DNA from: Parascedosporium putredinis
Lineage: Eukaryota > Ascomycota > Sordariomycetes > Microascales > Microascaceae
Reading direction: 5' to 3'
DNA: 64,000 nt
Assembly (NCBI GenBank): GCA_949357655.1
Contig: CASHTG010000004.1
Span: forward strand, 1,116,001-1,180,000
Below, piece by piece: positions 35,087-46,471 of this stretch (position 1 is its first letter; each line of letters starts with the position of its first letter). The translations under genes and the position numbers were made by a program. Below the pieces are notes generated by a model, which saw only the letters and a program-made list of their open reading frames with translations, was not told where the DNA came from and searched no databases.

Positions 35087-35687
35087 TTCTCCACGTCGAT
35101 CAACGTCGTCCCTGATAGCAGGCGTGGGGTCGCGTGTCGGCAATACGAAGGCGAACGGTAGAACCGTCCCATAACTACGGATCCTGCTCAAGGATCCGGG
35201 CTGATGGATTGTAATCATCCAAGTTTTGCATCTTGGAGCAGACGCGGTATCTTTGGAGGGGCGGGCGTCGAAAATTGAACTGCCCCTTTGGGAAAGTCTT
35301 CATCCTACTACCCCAACGCTGCCTCTCCAAGACCTCCAACTCGAGGAGGCAAAAAGAAAATCAGGGGCTCTGACCCACTTCTTGGAGAGTAGTGGCGGCT
35401 GACATTCTGACTATCTTCGATTGGGGTAACTTACGCCGGATCTTGACACTGGCGCATGGGTGTATTCAGGAATGGCCAAGCTCAGTCAAGTTAAACCGAG
35501 GAACGAGGGCCCCACAGAACTACTGAGGAATTGAGACTGGGGCGTTCTGAAAGACGCGAACCTCCTGGCACAGAGCTACGATCTTGCCCCACCACGCCGC
35601 CAGCCCCGGAGGAGAAGGGGAAAAAAAAAAGAGGGTCTACTATCTGCATGGATGGAGAAAAAGAATGCGTAATAGAATAACTCAGAT

Positions 35688-36925
35688 TTATTTGAAAAGC
35701 TCTAGTTTATTTCTCAGCCTTGAGAATCGAACCAGGTGCCGCCGGCAGCACCGCGCCCTCGGGCGGGGGTTCTTCTTCTTGAATTCTTCTACCATCTCCT
35801 CCATCGTTACAAATTCCACGCCATCATGCTTTTTAAAGTATTCAATAAGCCTAATCAAATTAGTATCGTTATGTCCGGTCACCGTAGGAATTCAATGTAT
35901 CAATCAACTTAGGAATCAGAGTGGATACATACCGTTCGTGCATCAATAGCACCTGCGGCCGGCCAGATACGTCGGGATGCACAGTGATAGGAAAGATGAA
36001 CTCGTCGTACTCGCGATAACAGTAATCAAACTGATCGCGCCAAAGGTCTTCGATATCCCGCGGGTTCACGAATCCGTGGCTGTTAGGGGCATCCTTGATG
36101 AACATCATGGGAGGTAGGTCGTCGAGGTACCAGCTGGCTGGGATCTCCACTAGTCCAGTTTCTTGGCCCTTGACAAGGGGTTTCATCCACTGCTCTGCCT
36201 TCTGGGTGTAGTCAATGTTGGTCCACGAGTCACCTGTACGCAGGTAGTATGCCTGGCAATCGTGGTGGCTCATGCTGTGGTCATATTGGATTCCGTAGTC
36301 TAGGAGCAGTTGAGCCCCTTCCTTGCTGGTCTCCCACCTGTTGGATTCGTAGATGCACTCATTAGCTCCCCTCCATGATCCTCCTAGAGAGACTTGAATG
36401 TCTAGGAGCCACAAGGGTTTCACTTACCATGGTGCTACGCTACCCGCGGGGGCTTTCCAACGAAGTCGGTTAGCATCTTATACGTTTTATCCAGCACGTC
36501 TCGCTGCTGCTCAAGAGACATGTCTGTTGGGTTCTCGTGCGAGTAGCCATGAAGACCAATCTCATGCCCCGCATCCCTCACGGCTGCCATTTCCTCAGGG
36601 AAGGTCTCAAGGCTGTGCCCGGGGATGAACCATGTCGTTTTCATGTCATACTTGGCGAAGAGTTTGAGCATGCGCCGGACCCCGACTGTCCCCGCAAACA
36701 ACCCTATTATACGGGAGGATCAGTACACCGCCTACGAGCACATATTGGCCCAATGAAGTATCCTTTTTTGGAATGCATCCCGCTCATTCGCGAGTCGGGC
36801 AAGGGGCATGCACACGCACCTCTGCTAATGTCATTGGATGAATCTTGTCCACCGTACGAACCGAGCCAGCCGGAGACAGCATCGACGTCAACGCCATAGC
36901 TGATGAGAACTCGCTTCTTGCCCAT
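35688..36925 (-). CDS. CE4-fold hydrolase (HpPgdA / PuuE-like polysaccharide deacetylase family)
   Basis: About 340 residues. NodB-homology metal site: ISYGVDVDAVSGW (Asp pair, residues ~8-14), then LHGYSHENP (His-x3-His) and RGSVAPWW. The family is not a typical secreted chitin deacetylase: there is no signal peptide or chitin-binding module, and the insert around YDHSMSHHDCQAYYLRTGDSW is that of the HpPgdA-like clade, which is close to allantoinase/imidase-type (PuuE) enzymes. The expected reaction is metal-dependent hydrolysis of an amide or imide C-N bond. Introns: 36704-36819 and 36338-36427. Start chosen at MGKKRVLISYG (36925). Frame slips at 36443-36445 and ~35880. The exact stop is uncertain because the last 30 codons follow the second slip. 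Confidence 0.85.
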
Positions 36926-37497
36926 GATGCTGCTGAGATATGAACGTTTGAATTGAGATCGCGTGTGGATATGTGAATGGCTTCTCCTGTCGACTATGAG
37001 ATGGTGCGCGATCAAGCTGTATGGAGGGAAAATAAAGAAAAGATCAATATCTATACATGTATGATGTCGGTAGGTGGGGTATTGGGACTGGGGATGACGC
37101 TTGATCCACCCCAGATCATATCCCGCCCATCATTCATCTCCATCCTTATCTCACCGTGTGGCTTGGCACGGCGATTCACCTTGGCCTAGCTTAGCCTAGT
37201 CGAGAAATCTCTCCGTGAATCCACGCCCATCAGGGGATAGTACAGGGCGGTACATGGGTACACTAGTGGACATTGTTGGAGACGGAAAAAAACTTGGAGA
37301 ACAATTGGATTTCGCATTGAAGGTTGTTGGAGACAAAAATAAATCGATAAGAGCCCCCATGAAATGGAGGTGTTGCTTGCTGATATCAACAAACCCGAGC
37401 GATCCCGAGATACTATCTAGACATGGTATGATTTTGAACGAGCACAATCATCTCAAAAGTGCTATCTCTGGTGGTAGTTTATTGAAGCGTGCATGGC
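36926..37497. other. Intergenic region CE4-ADH
   Basis: About 570 bp: the promoter side of the CE4 gene and the 3' flank of ADH. Single HGATAR sites are at 37146-37151 (reverse) and 37345-37350. No gene seen. Confidence 0.45.
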
Positions 37498-38737
37498 TCA
37501 ACTATCTTGTGATATGCGTACAACTAATCGGCCCTTGAATGAGGACTCTTGGTACATTTGGACAATCTCAGGAAGAGACTCGAATGCAATGACTGTGAGG
37601 TGGGACTGCACATTGTGCTTTTCAACAATGGCCATCATCCTTTTCGTCGACTCGGTATCCGCGACATAGCTTCCGCGGATAGTAAGTTCCTTGAATACCA
37701 TCAGGCTCGAGTCAAACTGCCACTTCTCTGGCGGGAGCCCTAGAACAACGAGAACGCCTTGAATCTTCAGCAACTCCAGCGACCAAGCGTTTGCCTCCAA
37801 CGAGTCCGTGCAGGCGACCACGGCTGCTAGTCCCTCGCCATTTGTAAACTCGTAGATCTCATCCGTGGACTCGCGCTTCTTTAGAGAATCCACCACCAAG
37901 TCTGGCTTCAGCGCTGGGTTTTCCATCGCCGTTGCTAACTCTCGACCTGCTGCCCGACTATCGATGGCAACGACCCTGTGCCCCAGTGCCTTTGCGAATT
38001 GGAGAGCCAAGTGCCCAAGGCCTCCGATTCCAACAATGCCGACCGCATCATCCGGCTGCAGACCGGCGGTCGCTTTTTCCAAAGCTCCCCATACTGTTGC
38101 CTTTTACAGACATGTTAGCTTGCGAAATTGCACCATATAGGATTTGGCCCCTCACCCCTGCGCACATCAGCGGCGCTGCTTGCTCAAAGGAGATGCCTTC
38201 GGTGAGCGGGACGGTGGTGCGGGGATCCGCCACCATGTACTCGGCAAAGGCCCCGTCGTGTCTGAAGCCGGCCGTCTTCCGGTGCACACAAAATCTGGGG
38301 TCGTGTTTATGCTGCTTGCGCATTGACAAGCGGCACCCGGTACATTCGCCACAAGCATTTTTGAAGTTGAGCACCCCGACACGATCGCCCAGCTGCCAGC
38401 TCCCAGGGCACTCGGACCCGATACCGACAACCACCCCAACGGGCTCGTGCGATGGGATGATGGGGAGCTGGGTGGGAAACTGGCCCTGTAAAACCTGGAG
38501 ATCCGAATGGCAAAATCCTGCGGCGCGGACGTGGATTAGAAGCTCATCGTTGGCAATCTGGGGCAATTCTCTGGTTGTTAATTCGTAAGGTTTATTATAC
38601 TACGATCCATGGCGGAAGCCCATTAGCTCATCACAACTCATGATGCATTAAAGGCATTTATGTGGACAAGGTTGGTGGCATACTTGGCTAAGCTCCGCCG
38701 CCTTCATTCCCCGCTGATTACTCTCGTCTGGTGCCAT
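37498..38737 (-). CDS. Zinc-dependent alcohol dehydrogenase (MDR family)
   Basis: About 366 residues. Catalytic-zinc region GFCHSDLQV...PSHEPVGVVVGIG. Structural-zinc loop CGECTGCRLSMRKQHKHDPRFC (four Cys, positions ~38292-38357). Rossmann motif GIGGLGHLALQFAKALG near residue 190, typical of Adh1-like and related fungal enzymes. It oxidises an alcohol or reduces an aldehyde with NAD(P). The substrate is not predictable. Exons are separated by introns at 38600-38683 (GTATGC, branch GCTAATG) and 38101-38155 (55 nt, GTGAGG). The first exon is only 18 codons (MAPDESNQRGMKAAELSQ) and sets the start at 38737. No frame slip. Divergent from the amidase gene across 700 bp. Confidence 0.92.
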
Positions 38738-39440
38738 TATTGCTGCCTTCACTTGGGATTTTCGAATAACGTAAACCAAGATTGGTGGTGTCCTGGGTGG
38801 ATGTCTTTTATGGCTGTTCTCTTGCTGGCTGTTGATCATGCCTTCCTCCTATTACTTTCGCGTGTTAGCTATTCCGGCGTTTCTCGTCGTGGAGTGCCTC
38901 TTTATCACCGGCTCTGTCACGTCCATGGCATATCAATTCGGTCACCCCGCTCCAGTTGACGTCTCTCATGCGGAGCTGCGGAGCCAAAGCTATTGAGGAT
39001 CGAACGTCAAACAAAACGATCTATTTTGCCCATGGTATCCTTGTTCAAGTCCAATGGACCCCAATTGTGGGTCCGTTGGAGATAATGATTCCTGCTTGGC
39101 AAGCTTGGATCATTGATGTCTTGGAACCTCCAAAATTTGGAGAGCCCCATCCGATGGGCGCTAGTCTCCAATGCACCGTATCCGAGCCGGGCTATCAAAG
39201 ACGGCATCCGCGGACGCACATGGGCCCCATTCCGAGCGCATCGTTACCTTGGCCCGCAAAAGGGGAAAATCAAGCTCTTTTGAAGCTGATAACACCTGGG
39301 TTGCTTCCCTGTTCTGGACACAACATTGATTGTACTCCCAATTCAACCTTATGACCGCCAAGTTGATTTCCTGAGGTGTTAGTTTCGGGGCACACGTACA
39401 ACTACCACTTGTCTTTGCTGCAAGTTATCAGACGCTATAA
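38738..39440. promoter_or_regulatory. Bidirectional promoter region, ADH / amidase
   Basis: About 700 bp between divergent starts. HGATAR sites are at 39080-39085, 39287-39292 and 39425-39430 (reverse). Two adjacent short inverted repeats lie at 39128-39142 and 39147-39159. Small frames here lack any domain. Confidence 0.5.
39128..39159. promoter_or_regulatory. Pair of short inverted repeats
   Basis: CTCCAAAATTTGGAG (7-bp arms, 1-nt centre) at 39128-39142, and CCCATCCGATGGG (6-bp arms, 1-nt centre) at 39147-39159, only 4 bp apart. Possible binding sites for dimeric regulators. Functional role is inference. Confidence 0.4.
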
Positions 39441-41191
39441 ATGTCGGTGTTTTTCAATGAGATAGGGCCGTAAGTTATGAGAAGCCGCATTTACTTTCAT
39501 ATGTCAGTCCTGTTTGGACAAGGCTCTAACAGCTTGATTTCAGGGATAACCCGGTTAAGAAAGGGGATGCCGAGGCTCTTTTGGAAAAACACCTTGGTGT
39601 CGAACTTGATCCAAAAGAGTCTGTTGATTACTATGAACTCCTCGCCGCGGTCCATGACTGCGCAGAGCATCTTCTAAGTCTGCCAGACTATCAGCCGGTA
39701 TCTGACCAACAGCGGTACCCCCGTGAAAACGTCCACCGGCCAGCGGAGGACAGTAAGGTATTTGGTGCAGCCTGGGCCCACAAAGTCTTGATACGCGGTG
39801 CCCAGGACACTGGGAATGGTGCGGCGCGGCACTTGGCAGGCAAAAGTGTTTGTATCAAAGACTGCATCGCTGTTGCAGGGGTGCCTCAGTTCTACGGCAG
39901 CGATGCCTTTGATCCATGGACCCCTGTAACCGACGCGACAGTTGTCACCAGGGTACTCGATGCCGGTGCAGATATCCTCGGGACTGCAACTTGCGAGCAC
40001 TTTTGCAATTCGACAGCGTCTTTTACGAGCGCCCAAGGGACTGTGGAAAACCCTCATGCCACTGGATACTCGGCAGGCGGTAGCACATCGGGCGGGGCTG
40101 CCCTGGTGGCAGGAAAAATCACTGATATCGCCATTGGCACTGATCAAGGCGGGAGCATCAGGGTGCCGTCAGCCCTCTGCGGATGTGAGTTTCCCAACCG
40201 TTCATACCGACGTTGAAAATTGGCCAGTTCGCGACTAACTTGCCTCATTAGGTGTTGGTATGAAGCCAACTTATGGGCTTGTTCCATTCACTGGGATCAC
40301 TAGCGGTGACGCTATTGATGATCATGCTGGTCCCCTGGCGCGCTCCGTCTTGGACGTGGCCAAGTGCCTAGATGCCCTAGCAGGCTATGACGGCATTGAC
40401 GACCGGTCAGTCGGCGCGGGGAAACACAACTCCTTTGGCTTTGCTGAAGCGTTAGTGTCAAACTCGGAGACGGCAAAACCTCTATCCGGAATCAAGGTTG
40501 GAATACTGGCCGAGGGATTTAACCAAGATATAATACATCAAGATGTCAGAGCCGTGGTCCGCGCTGCTATCGAAAAATTTGAAGAACTTGGAGCAACAGT
40601 CGAGGAGGTTTCCGTGCCGGAGCACCTGGACGGGCCTGCTGTGTGGACCATTCAACAGCGCATTTCCGGATCTCTCACCATTTTGGGCAAAGCCCACGGA
40701 CGCCGCGGTCTTTATCTCACCGAGTTCGAGGAGGCTCGGCTCCCGTGGACCACGGCATCTTTCCAGCGACTCTTCCCCTCTACAAAAACACCGTCATCAA
40801 CGGTCTCTACCTGGCCGACAAGTTCCCAGGGCTGTACGGCCGCACCGTCAACATTGGGCGGCGGATACGCGATGCGTACGAGAAGGTGTTTACCGGCGTG
40901 GACGTGCTTGTCCTCCCCACAACCCCCTTTGTGGCGCGTAGACACGGCATGCGGGACTCCCCGAGAGCCTCGTTTGAGCCTACAATAGGGATGACGACAA
41001 ATACTGCTGTCTTCAACGTCACTGGACACCCTGCGATGTCGATTCCAGTGGGATGGGCACCAGCCACAGACGACGCCACTCTCTCACTGCCGGTCGGGAT
41101 GCAGATCGTCGGTGCCCTAGGCCAAGACAAGAAGGTGCTCCAGGTCGGACATGCCTGGGAATCCTCCTTTGACTGGGTGGAGAAGAGATGA
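39441..41191 (+). CDS. Amidase-signature family amidase
   Basis: About 536 residues. The catalytic Ser-cisSer-Lys triad is visible: Lys in SVCIKDCIAVAG, cis-Ser in GGSTSGGAA, and nucleophile Ser in TDQGGSIRVPSALCG. The C-terminal motif HPAMSIPVGW...GMQIVG is typical of fungal members. It hydrolyses a carboxamide to acid and ammonia; relatives include allophanate hydrolase, acetamidase and half-amidases. Exons: 39441-39469, 39544-40184 and 40252-41191, with introns of 74 nt (GTAAGT) and 67 nt (GTGAGT). The first exon is MSVFFNEIGP. One frame slip at the C run 40742-40744. Cytosolic, no signal peptide. Confidence 0.92.
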
Positions 41192-41621
41192 GTGCTGGAT
41201 GGACAATAGATAAAGACATGTAGGGGCCAGAAACGTGGATGGCGGCGGGTAATTGCATAATATGTGAAGAATAGAATATCAGTTGATGTACACCCTCTAG
41301 AACCTTTCGCCTAGCATAGATAGATTTCTTATGAATCAGGCTGCATTTGGAGCATATAGACCTACTATGTTGTGAAAGGGTGACTCTCTTCCTACGAATA
41401 CCAAAAGAGTGCAGATTCATTGGAGTCCCTTGCGTCCGGATCTATCCTGTAGCATTGATGTTTGCTCCACGGTCGTGATAAACACAATGGCTGCCGGAGA
41501 AAAGGTAAAAACTTGGAAGATTTTCAACATAAACATTGAGTTTCATAAACTTTATAATAATACATGCGTTATGTGTGTTTGTGTGTTCCTCGTCATCTCA
41601 GACCGTTGGCATAAACCCATG
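41192..41621. other. Convergent 3' flanks (amidase / SDR)
   Basis: 430 bp between two convergent genes, AT-rich from 41510. Includes a short TG-rich patch at 41574-41586. No gene seen. Confidence 0.45.
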
Positions 41622-42553
41622 TTAATTGATCGTGTATCCTCCATCCACAACCAAAGCATGTCCCTGAATAAACGAGGCCTGGCTCGACGACAAGAATAAG
41701 ACAGCGTCCGCGACTTCCTCTGGTCGTCCCATCCGCTGCATAGGGGCGATATCGATCGCCGGCTTCAAGCGCCGGATTACCTCCTCCGACTTCGCGGTCA
41801 TCGGCGTTGCTATCACACCAGGGCAAACGCAGTTGACCTAATTCCATCCCGCGCATAGTCAATAGCGTCCGCACGAGTCATATTGATGATGGCAGCCTTT
41901 GAGGCACAATAAGGCGCTAGTAGGTATGTTATTACAGGACTTCGTTTCTAAAACGCAGGATTAAAGACTTACCCGCCCCCGGCCGGGCTACGATTCCCAG
42001 CTGGCTGGCGATATTTACGATAGACCCTCGTTGCTGTGGGTGTTCAGGTATCGGTTCTTGTTGCAGCATTTGCCTCAAGGCCGCACGGGACGCAAGCCAT
42101 GTCCCTTTGTAGTTTACGTTTGTGATGGCGTCGAACGACTTCACGGACATTTCCGTAGATCTCTGATCGCTTCCAAGGATTCCGGCGCAGTGCACCGCAT
42201 AGTCCACTCGGCGAAATCGTTTAGTCACGTCAGTCATCATCGACTCAACGAATGTCTCATTCGATACATCTCCCGCATGGCACATAATCTGCGCCTTTGG
42301 GTTGATCTTGAGGATTGCCTGATGAGTTGCGGCGAGAGTCTCATCATTGATATCGGTAATGGCAAACTGAGAGCATCCTGAACTCGCAAATGCGCGGGCC
42401 ACGGCTGCTCCAATTCCTAAATTTTTGGCCGTGTAAGTAGAGCGAACCCCAGCTTCATGTTTATGGGGGAGGGGTAAAGGAGGAGGAATTACCGGTACCG
42501 CCAGCACCGGTGATGAATGCGACACCTGGAAATCTCGGAAGAAGCGACGCCAT
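41622..42553 (-). CDS. Short-chain dehydrogenase/reductase (classical SDR)
   Basis: About 266 residues. The cofactor motif GAGGTGIGAA (TGxxxGxG type) is built across the first intron. NVNYKGTWLASRAALRQM follows, then NIASQLG, and the catalytic YCASKAA (YxxxK) sits just after the second intron. The C-terminal GRPEEVADAVLFLSSSQASFIQGHALVVDGGY is textbook SDR. NAD(P)-linked oxidation of a hydroxyl group; substrate unknown. Introns at 42417-42492 and 41917-41972. Start MASLLPRFPGVAFITG at 42553. One frame slip at 41837-41838. Divergent from the C2H2 regulator gene. Confidence 0.92.
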
Positions 42554-43164
42554 GATCACCTAGTCTCTCTTAAAGAAGTTCGAGGATTAGACGGTGCGGA
42601 GTGTGGGATTAGGTCCAGCGCGGGTGGTATATTTTGAGTAAAGCGATCGTCAAAACAGGCGGTTTCATAGAACCACCGCCAGGCCCATATCGCTATGGCC
42701 GTATTGAAGCACTGATTACAATGGATATTTCAATGGAATCATGAAATGGACTCCTAGACGTATTCAAGGACTTGGATTACTTGGCATATCGAATTGGAGC
42801 ACGGTCAACCTCCAAGTGGAGAAATGGTGGCGACGACACTCACGCTAGCGTCGGCAAATAAACGTAAGTACTTTTTCACTGGCCAGCGATACCGAACGAC
42901 ATAGACTTATCTCTGACCTCCGAAATTGTGGGACGAAGTGTCTCCAACACTTGGAGTTACAAATTTTCATGCCCCCCAGTTCACTTTGCTCAGATCATGC
43001 CTCCATCTTACCCTCCAACCTGTCCCCTCCAACATATTTCCTCCAACTCGATATCGCCCTCCCATCCCGCCCCAACGCCCCAACGCCCCAGCGCGCTCCA
43101 TCATCCCCACGCCGCCTCCATTATAGACTCTAAGAGAGATCAAGACCCTTTCATGTAATCCTCA
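42554..43164. promoter_or_regulatory. Bidirectional promoter region, SDR / C2H2 regulator
   Basis: 610 bp between divergent starts. It has an inverted repeat GGCGGT-N11-ACCGCC at 42658-42680 (described separately) and CT-rich leader sequence from 43005 on. No gene seen. Confidence 0.5.
42658..42680. promoter_or_regulatory. GGCGGT-N11-ACCGCC inverted repeat
   Basis: Six-base arms in inverted orientation containing CGG and CCG triplets 13 bp apart. This arrangement fits Zn2Cys6 dimer targets. It lies about 105 bp upstream of the SDR start codon. Confidence 0.45.
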
Positions 43165-46066
43165 ATGGTGGCCACGATATCCGTAGAGCCCCATAGGCGC
43201 GACTCCAGTCCTCAGCCGTCACCGCCTCCGACGAAACGGCGGAGGCGGCCGGGGGCGATTCTCGGCCATGCCCTCACTGCGGGAGAACGTTCAAGCGTAC
43301 CGAACACCTCGAACGTCACGTTCGAATTCGTCCGTCCCGCCTATCCAAGTTCTTGTTATCTAGGATAATATATCCTCCTGTCCTTATACCTAGGTAGACT
43401 AATTCGTATTCCCTAATCTTTAGACACAAAAGAGAAGCCGTTCATTTGCATATGTGGCGAGTCCTTTGCGCGCCGGGATCTCTTGACCCGCCATCAACGT
43501 ATTTCACTGCATGCTAATACTTCCGACCATGCAAAGTGGCCGCCATCGGTCGCCGGCGGACGTGATGGGGCACATGGCTCTCCTTCGGCGACGGGGATGA
43601 CGCGCCCGTCTCTTTACCGTCGGTTGATAATGACCGCCTCATAACTCGACCGCGGATGGTGCCAGATATACCACATCATGTTCCTGACAGCCACACAGTT
43701 GAATTAGTGCGGGAGGATGCGGTTCCCCCTCATATTTCCAAGGCCTGCTGACGCCACAAAATTTTGAAAATGGCGAGTCCTCTAATCGTCAGACTCTTAC
43801 TCCCTCCCCCACTGCTAACCGAGAGGTGTCAAATATCAGGCACGGACATAGTGGGATACGACCACTTCAAAGAGTTTGCTAATTTCTTAGATGGCGTTGG
43901 CCTGCCCGCTGAATGGAGCCCATACTTTCAGCGTGACTACGATGCCCCAGATGCCTCACCAGCTGAACCTCGAGGCCGAGCCATGACGCCGGGTGGGAGG
44001 CCGGGGCCGTCCCGGCCAGGTACCCCCTTCAGTTCATGGCTGCCCTCCGCTATCGGGGACAATCGAGTTCCCGCCAATCCTAATGATGAGGGTATGCTAA
44101 TCGACCATCGTACCGTTTTCTGTGGAGCAACGGTTCCATATGTTAGTGTACTAACTATAGTTTAGGCTACGAAGGTCGCCGGACTGACGGCCGAGGTCAT
44201 AGAGTATCAGATGACCAACGTTCACGGCTACTAGCTACCCTAGACACCTTTCGGGATGTTGTAAGCCCTAGCTTTAAACTACCGTCACGCCATACTCTTA
44301 CTCGCTACATCAACTCCTTCTTTGAAGGGTTCCATTCGCACATGGTATTCATCCACCATACTTGGCACATAGATGCGGCGCCCCTCGAGTTGGTATTAGG
44401 GATCGCAGCCATTGGTGCGCAGTACTGTTTTGAGCATCGAAACTCGGAGCAGCTCTTTTATTCCAGCAGGGCTCTTTTGATGCAGCGACTGCGCCATGAG
44501 AGCGAGAAATTCGGCCACGGAACGGATAGCTTCCTTGATATCCGCGGCTGTTTGTCGCAGGCCCGCCCTCCATCCGCAGGCAACCTGTTTTCACCGGCGC
44601 AGGGCTCAGATGCCGTGATGGCTAGGAGTGGGGCACTTGGGAACCCATCGATGCTGTTCGCACTCTGATCGTGTTGATGGGCTACGCCACTTGGGAGCCC
44701 AAGGAGGTCTTGCTCCGCGAAGCTTTTGGTCTCCAAAGCCTGCTTGTGCAGGTTCTTCGTGACATTGGCCTTACTGAAGAACCACCCACACGAAACGGGT
44801 CAAGTTTACCAGATGACCCGTGTGACGCGTGGTTCGAGTGGATAAATCAGGAATCCGTACGAAGAGCGAAGCTTATCGCATTTTCATTTCTCCATATCCA
44901 CAGCGTAGCCTATGACGTTTACCCCGTCCTGCGCAGCAACGAAATACACCTTCGGCTACCATGCTCTACGAAAGAGTGGAAAGCATCGTCGGTGGCCAAG
45001 TGGCAGAGTGCCACGCAAGAGGTAGGGAAAACACAACTGCTCTTTCAAGACGCACTTTCCTTATTGCTCCGGAACGTGGATTGTACAGCGCCACTCGATC
45101 CCATACCCACGCCGCTGGGAAATTACGTCCTCCTCCATGGCTTGCTGCAACGGATTTATATTGTTAGGGACCTTTCCCTTCCTGTAGCAGATCAATCAGC
45201 AGCTCTGCCAGCTGATGAGGTTGAAAAGTTAGAGTAAGCCGGCACCCCTTTCCAAGCGCACCCGTCTTTGATATCTCCGTTTCTCACGCATCACCCCTTC
45301 ATTTGCAGACGCGGCCTTCGATCATGGACCTCGGGCTGGCAGCAGGCTCCCGAGTCAAGTCTTGACCCCAACAATGAGAACGGGCCAATTCCCTTCACCT
45401 CGAGCGCGCTATTAAGTCTCGCCTACATACGAATCTACCTCAACCTCGGTCCGTATAGGTGCCTGGAAACTCGCGATCCAATACGCATCGCTCGAGCGCT
45501 TGCCAGGTCTCCTAGAGTTCGCAGGAGCGATGGACTGATCTCTGCTCTACTCTACGCAGCTCATGCACTGAGCATTCCCGTGCGTCTTGGCGTCGATCGC
45601 GTTGCTCGAAGCCAAGCCTTCTTCTGGAGCGTAAGGCACTCGCTTTCGGGAATGGAGTGCGCCGTACTGCTGAGCAAATGGCTCTTCTCCCTTCCAGGTC
45701 AAGAAAGCAGCGCTAAACTCAATGGTATGTTTCGGTCTCATCACCACCTAAGCAATCCCAGCCACCGCAAACGCCCCAATTCTCGCCAAATACTAATATG
45801 TATAACTATTGAACAGATAGCGAAGAACGCATTCTTCACTGGGTTCGATGCATAGTGGAAGAGGCCTGGGCTGTGGTAGATTTCGATGAGGAAGAGACTG
45901 AGTTCAGAGGTGACCCGACCAGTCTTGGTCTGGCCGTTCTGAAGATCTGGGCCCATTTTTCAAGAGGAATACTCAGTGGCGTTTCATCAACATCATTGGA
46001 TTAAGCCTTGAGAAGTATCGTGAGATTCTCATGACATTGACGATGGACGAGCACGCCGACAAATAA
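43165..46066 (+). CDS. C2H2 zinc-finger transcription factor with fungal_trans domain
   Basis: About 855 residues. Two C2H2 fingers: CPHCGRTFKRTEHLERH and, across intron 43330-43423, a canonical HTKEKPF linker into CICGESFARRDLLTRHQR. A low-complexity linker follows, then the fungal-specific domain (LTRYINSFFEGFHSHMVFIH...LVLGIAAIGAQY) and a long helical C-terminal half. Further introns: 44092-44165, 45234-45308 and 45725-45816, all phase-consistent. Several frame slips, including near 43258, 43600, 43750, 44550-44640 and 45960. Stop TAA at 46064-46066. This hybrid (C2H2 DNA-binding region plus Zn2Cys6-type regulatory domain) is a known fungal class. Its head-to-head position with the SDR suggests it controls that gene. 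Confidence 0.85.
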
Positions 46067-46471
46067 TGCTGGTATAGGCTCGGTGTGTGCAGCAGAAACA
46101 GTCTTGTAAGTTATTGACGAAAATGGGTCAAATGATGATGCAAAGCGTAATGATCCTTTATGGTAAATCGGCGCTCTCTGGAGTTTTTCGAATTACCGGC
46201 GTTTTGAGGCGGTACCCCTCTTGAATTATGATATACGTATAACGTTAAGGTTGAATGGCTACGTCCATAGATGTATGGATATAGTAGATGCAGTCATATG
46301 CCGTATGTCAATCCGGGGTTGGGGGCCAAAAGAACAGCCGGTTCCCCGCATTTCGCGAACGGATTCACAATATATCCTGTATCTGTCCCCAGTTGTCCCA
46401 ACCATCCCCTCTCTTCCTACTTCCCTGAGTCGCATTTCCCCTAACTCTTTTCTGCTTCTGCCTTGCTTAGC
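46067..46471. other. Intergenic region C2H2 regulator-esterase
   Basis: About 400 bp with no supported reading frame; CT-rich leader from 46395. Confidence 0.45.

Larger units (their letters stand above)
34858..35687. promoter_or_regulatory. Upstream region of the Avt transporter
   Basis: About 830 bp that includes the Avt promoter (TATA and duplicated GATA element, listed separately) and the 3' flank of the convergent-side CE4 gene. No other reading frame is convincing. Confidence 0.5.

Noticed and set aside
13394..46066. Secondary-metabolite biosynthetic cluster
   Set aside because: There is no polyketide synthase, peptide synthetase, terpene cyclase or prenyltransferase. The set is better read as catabolic.
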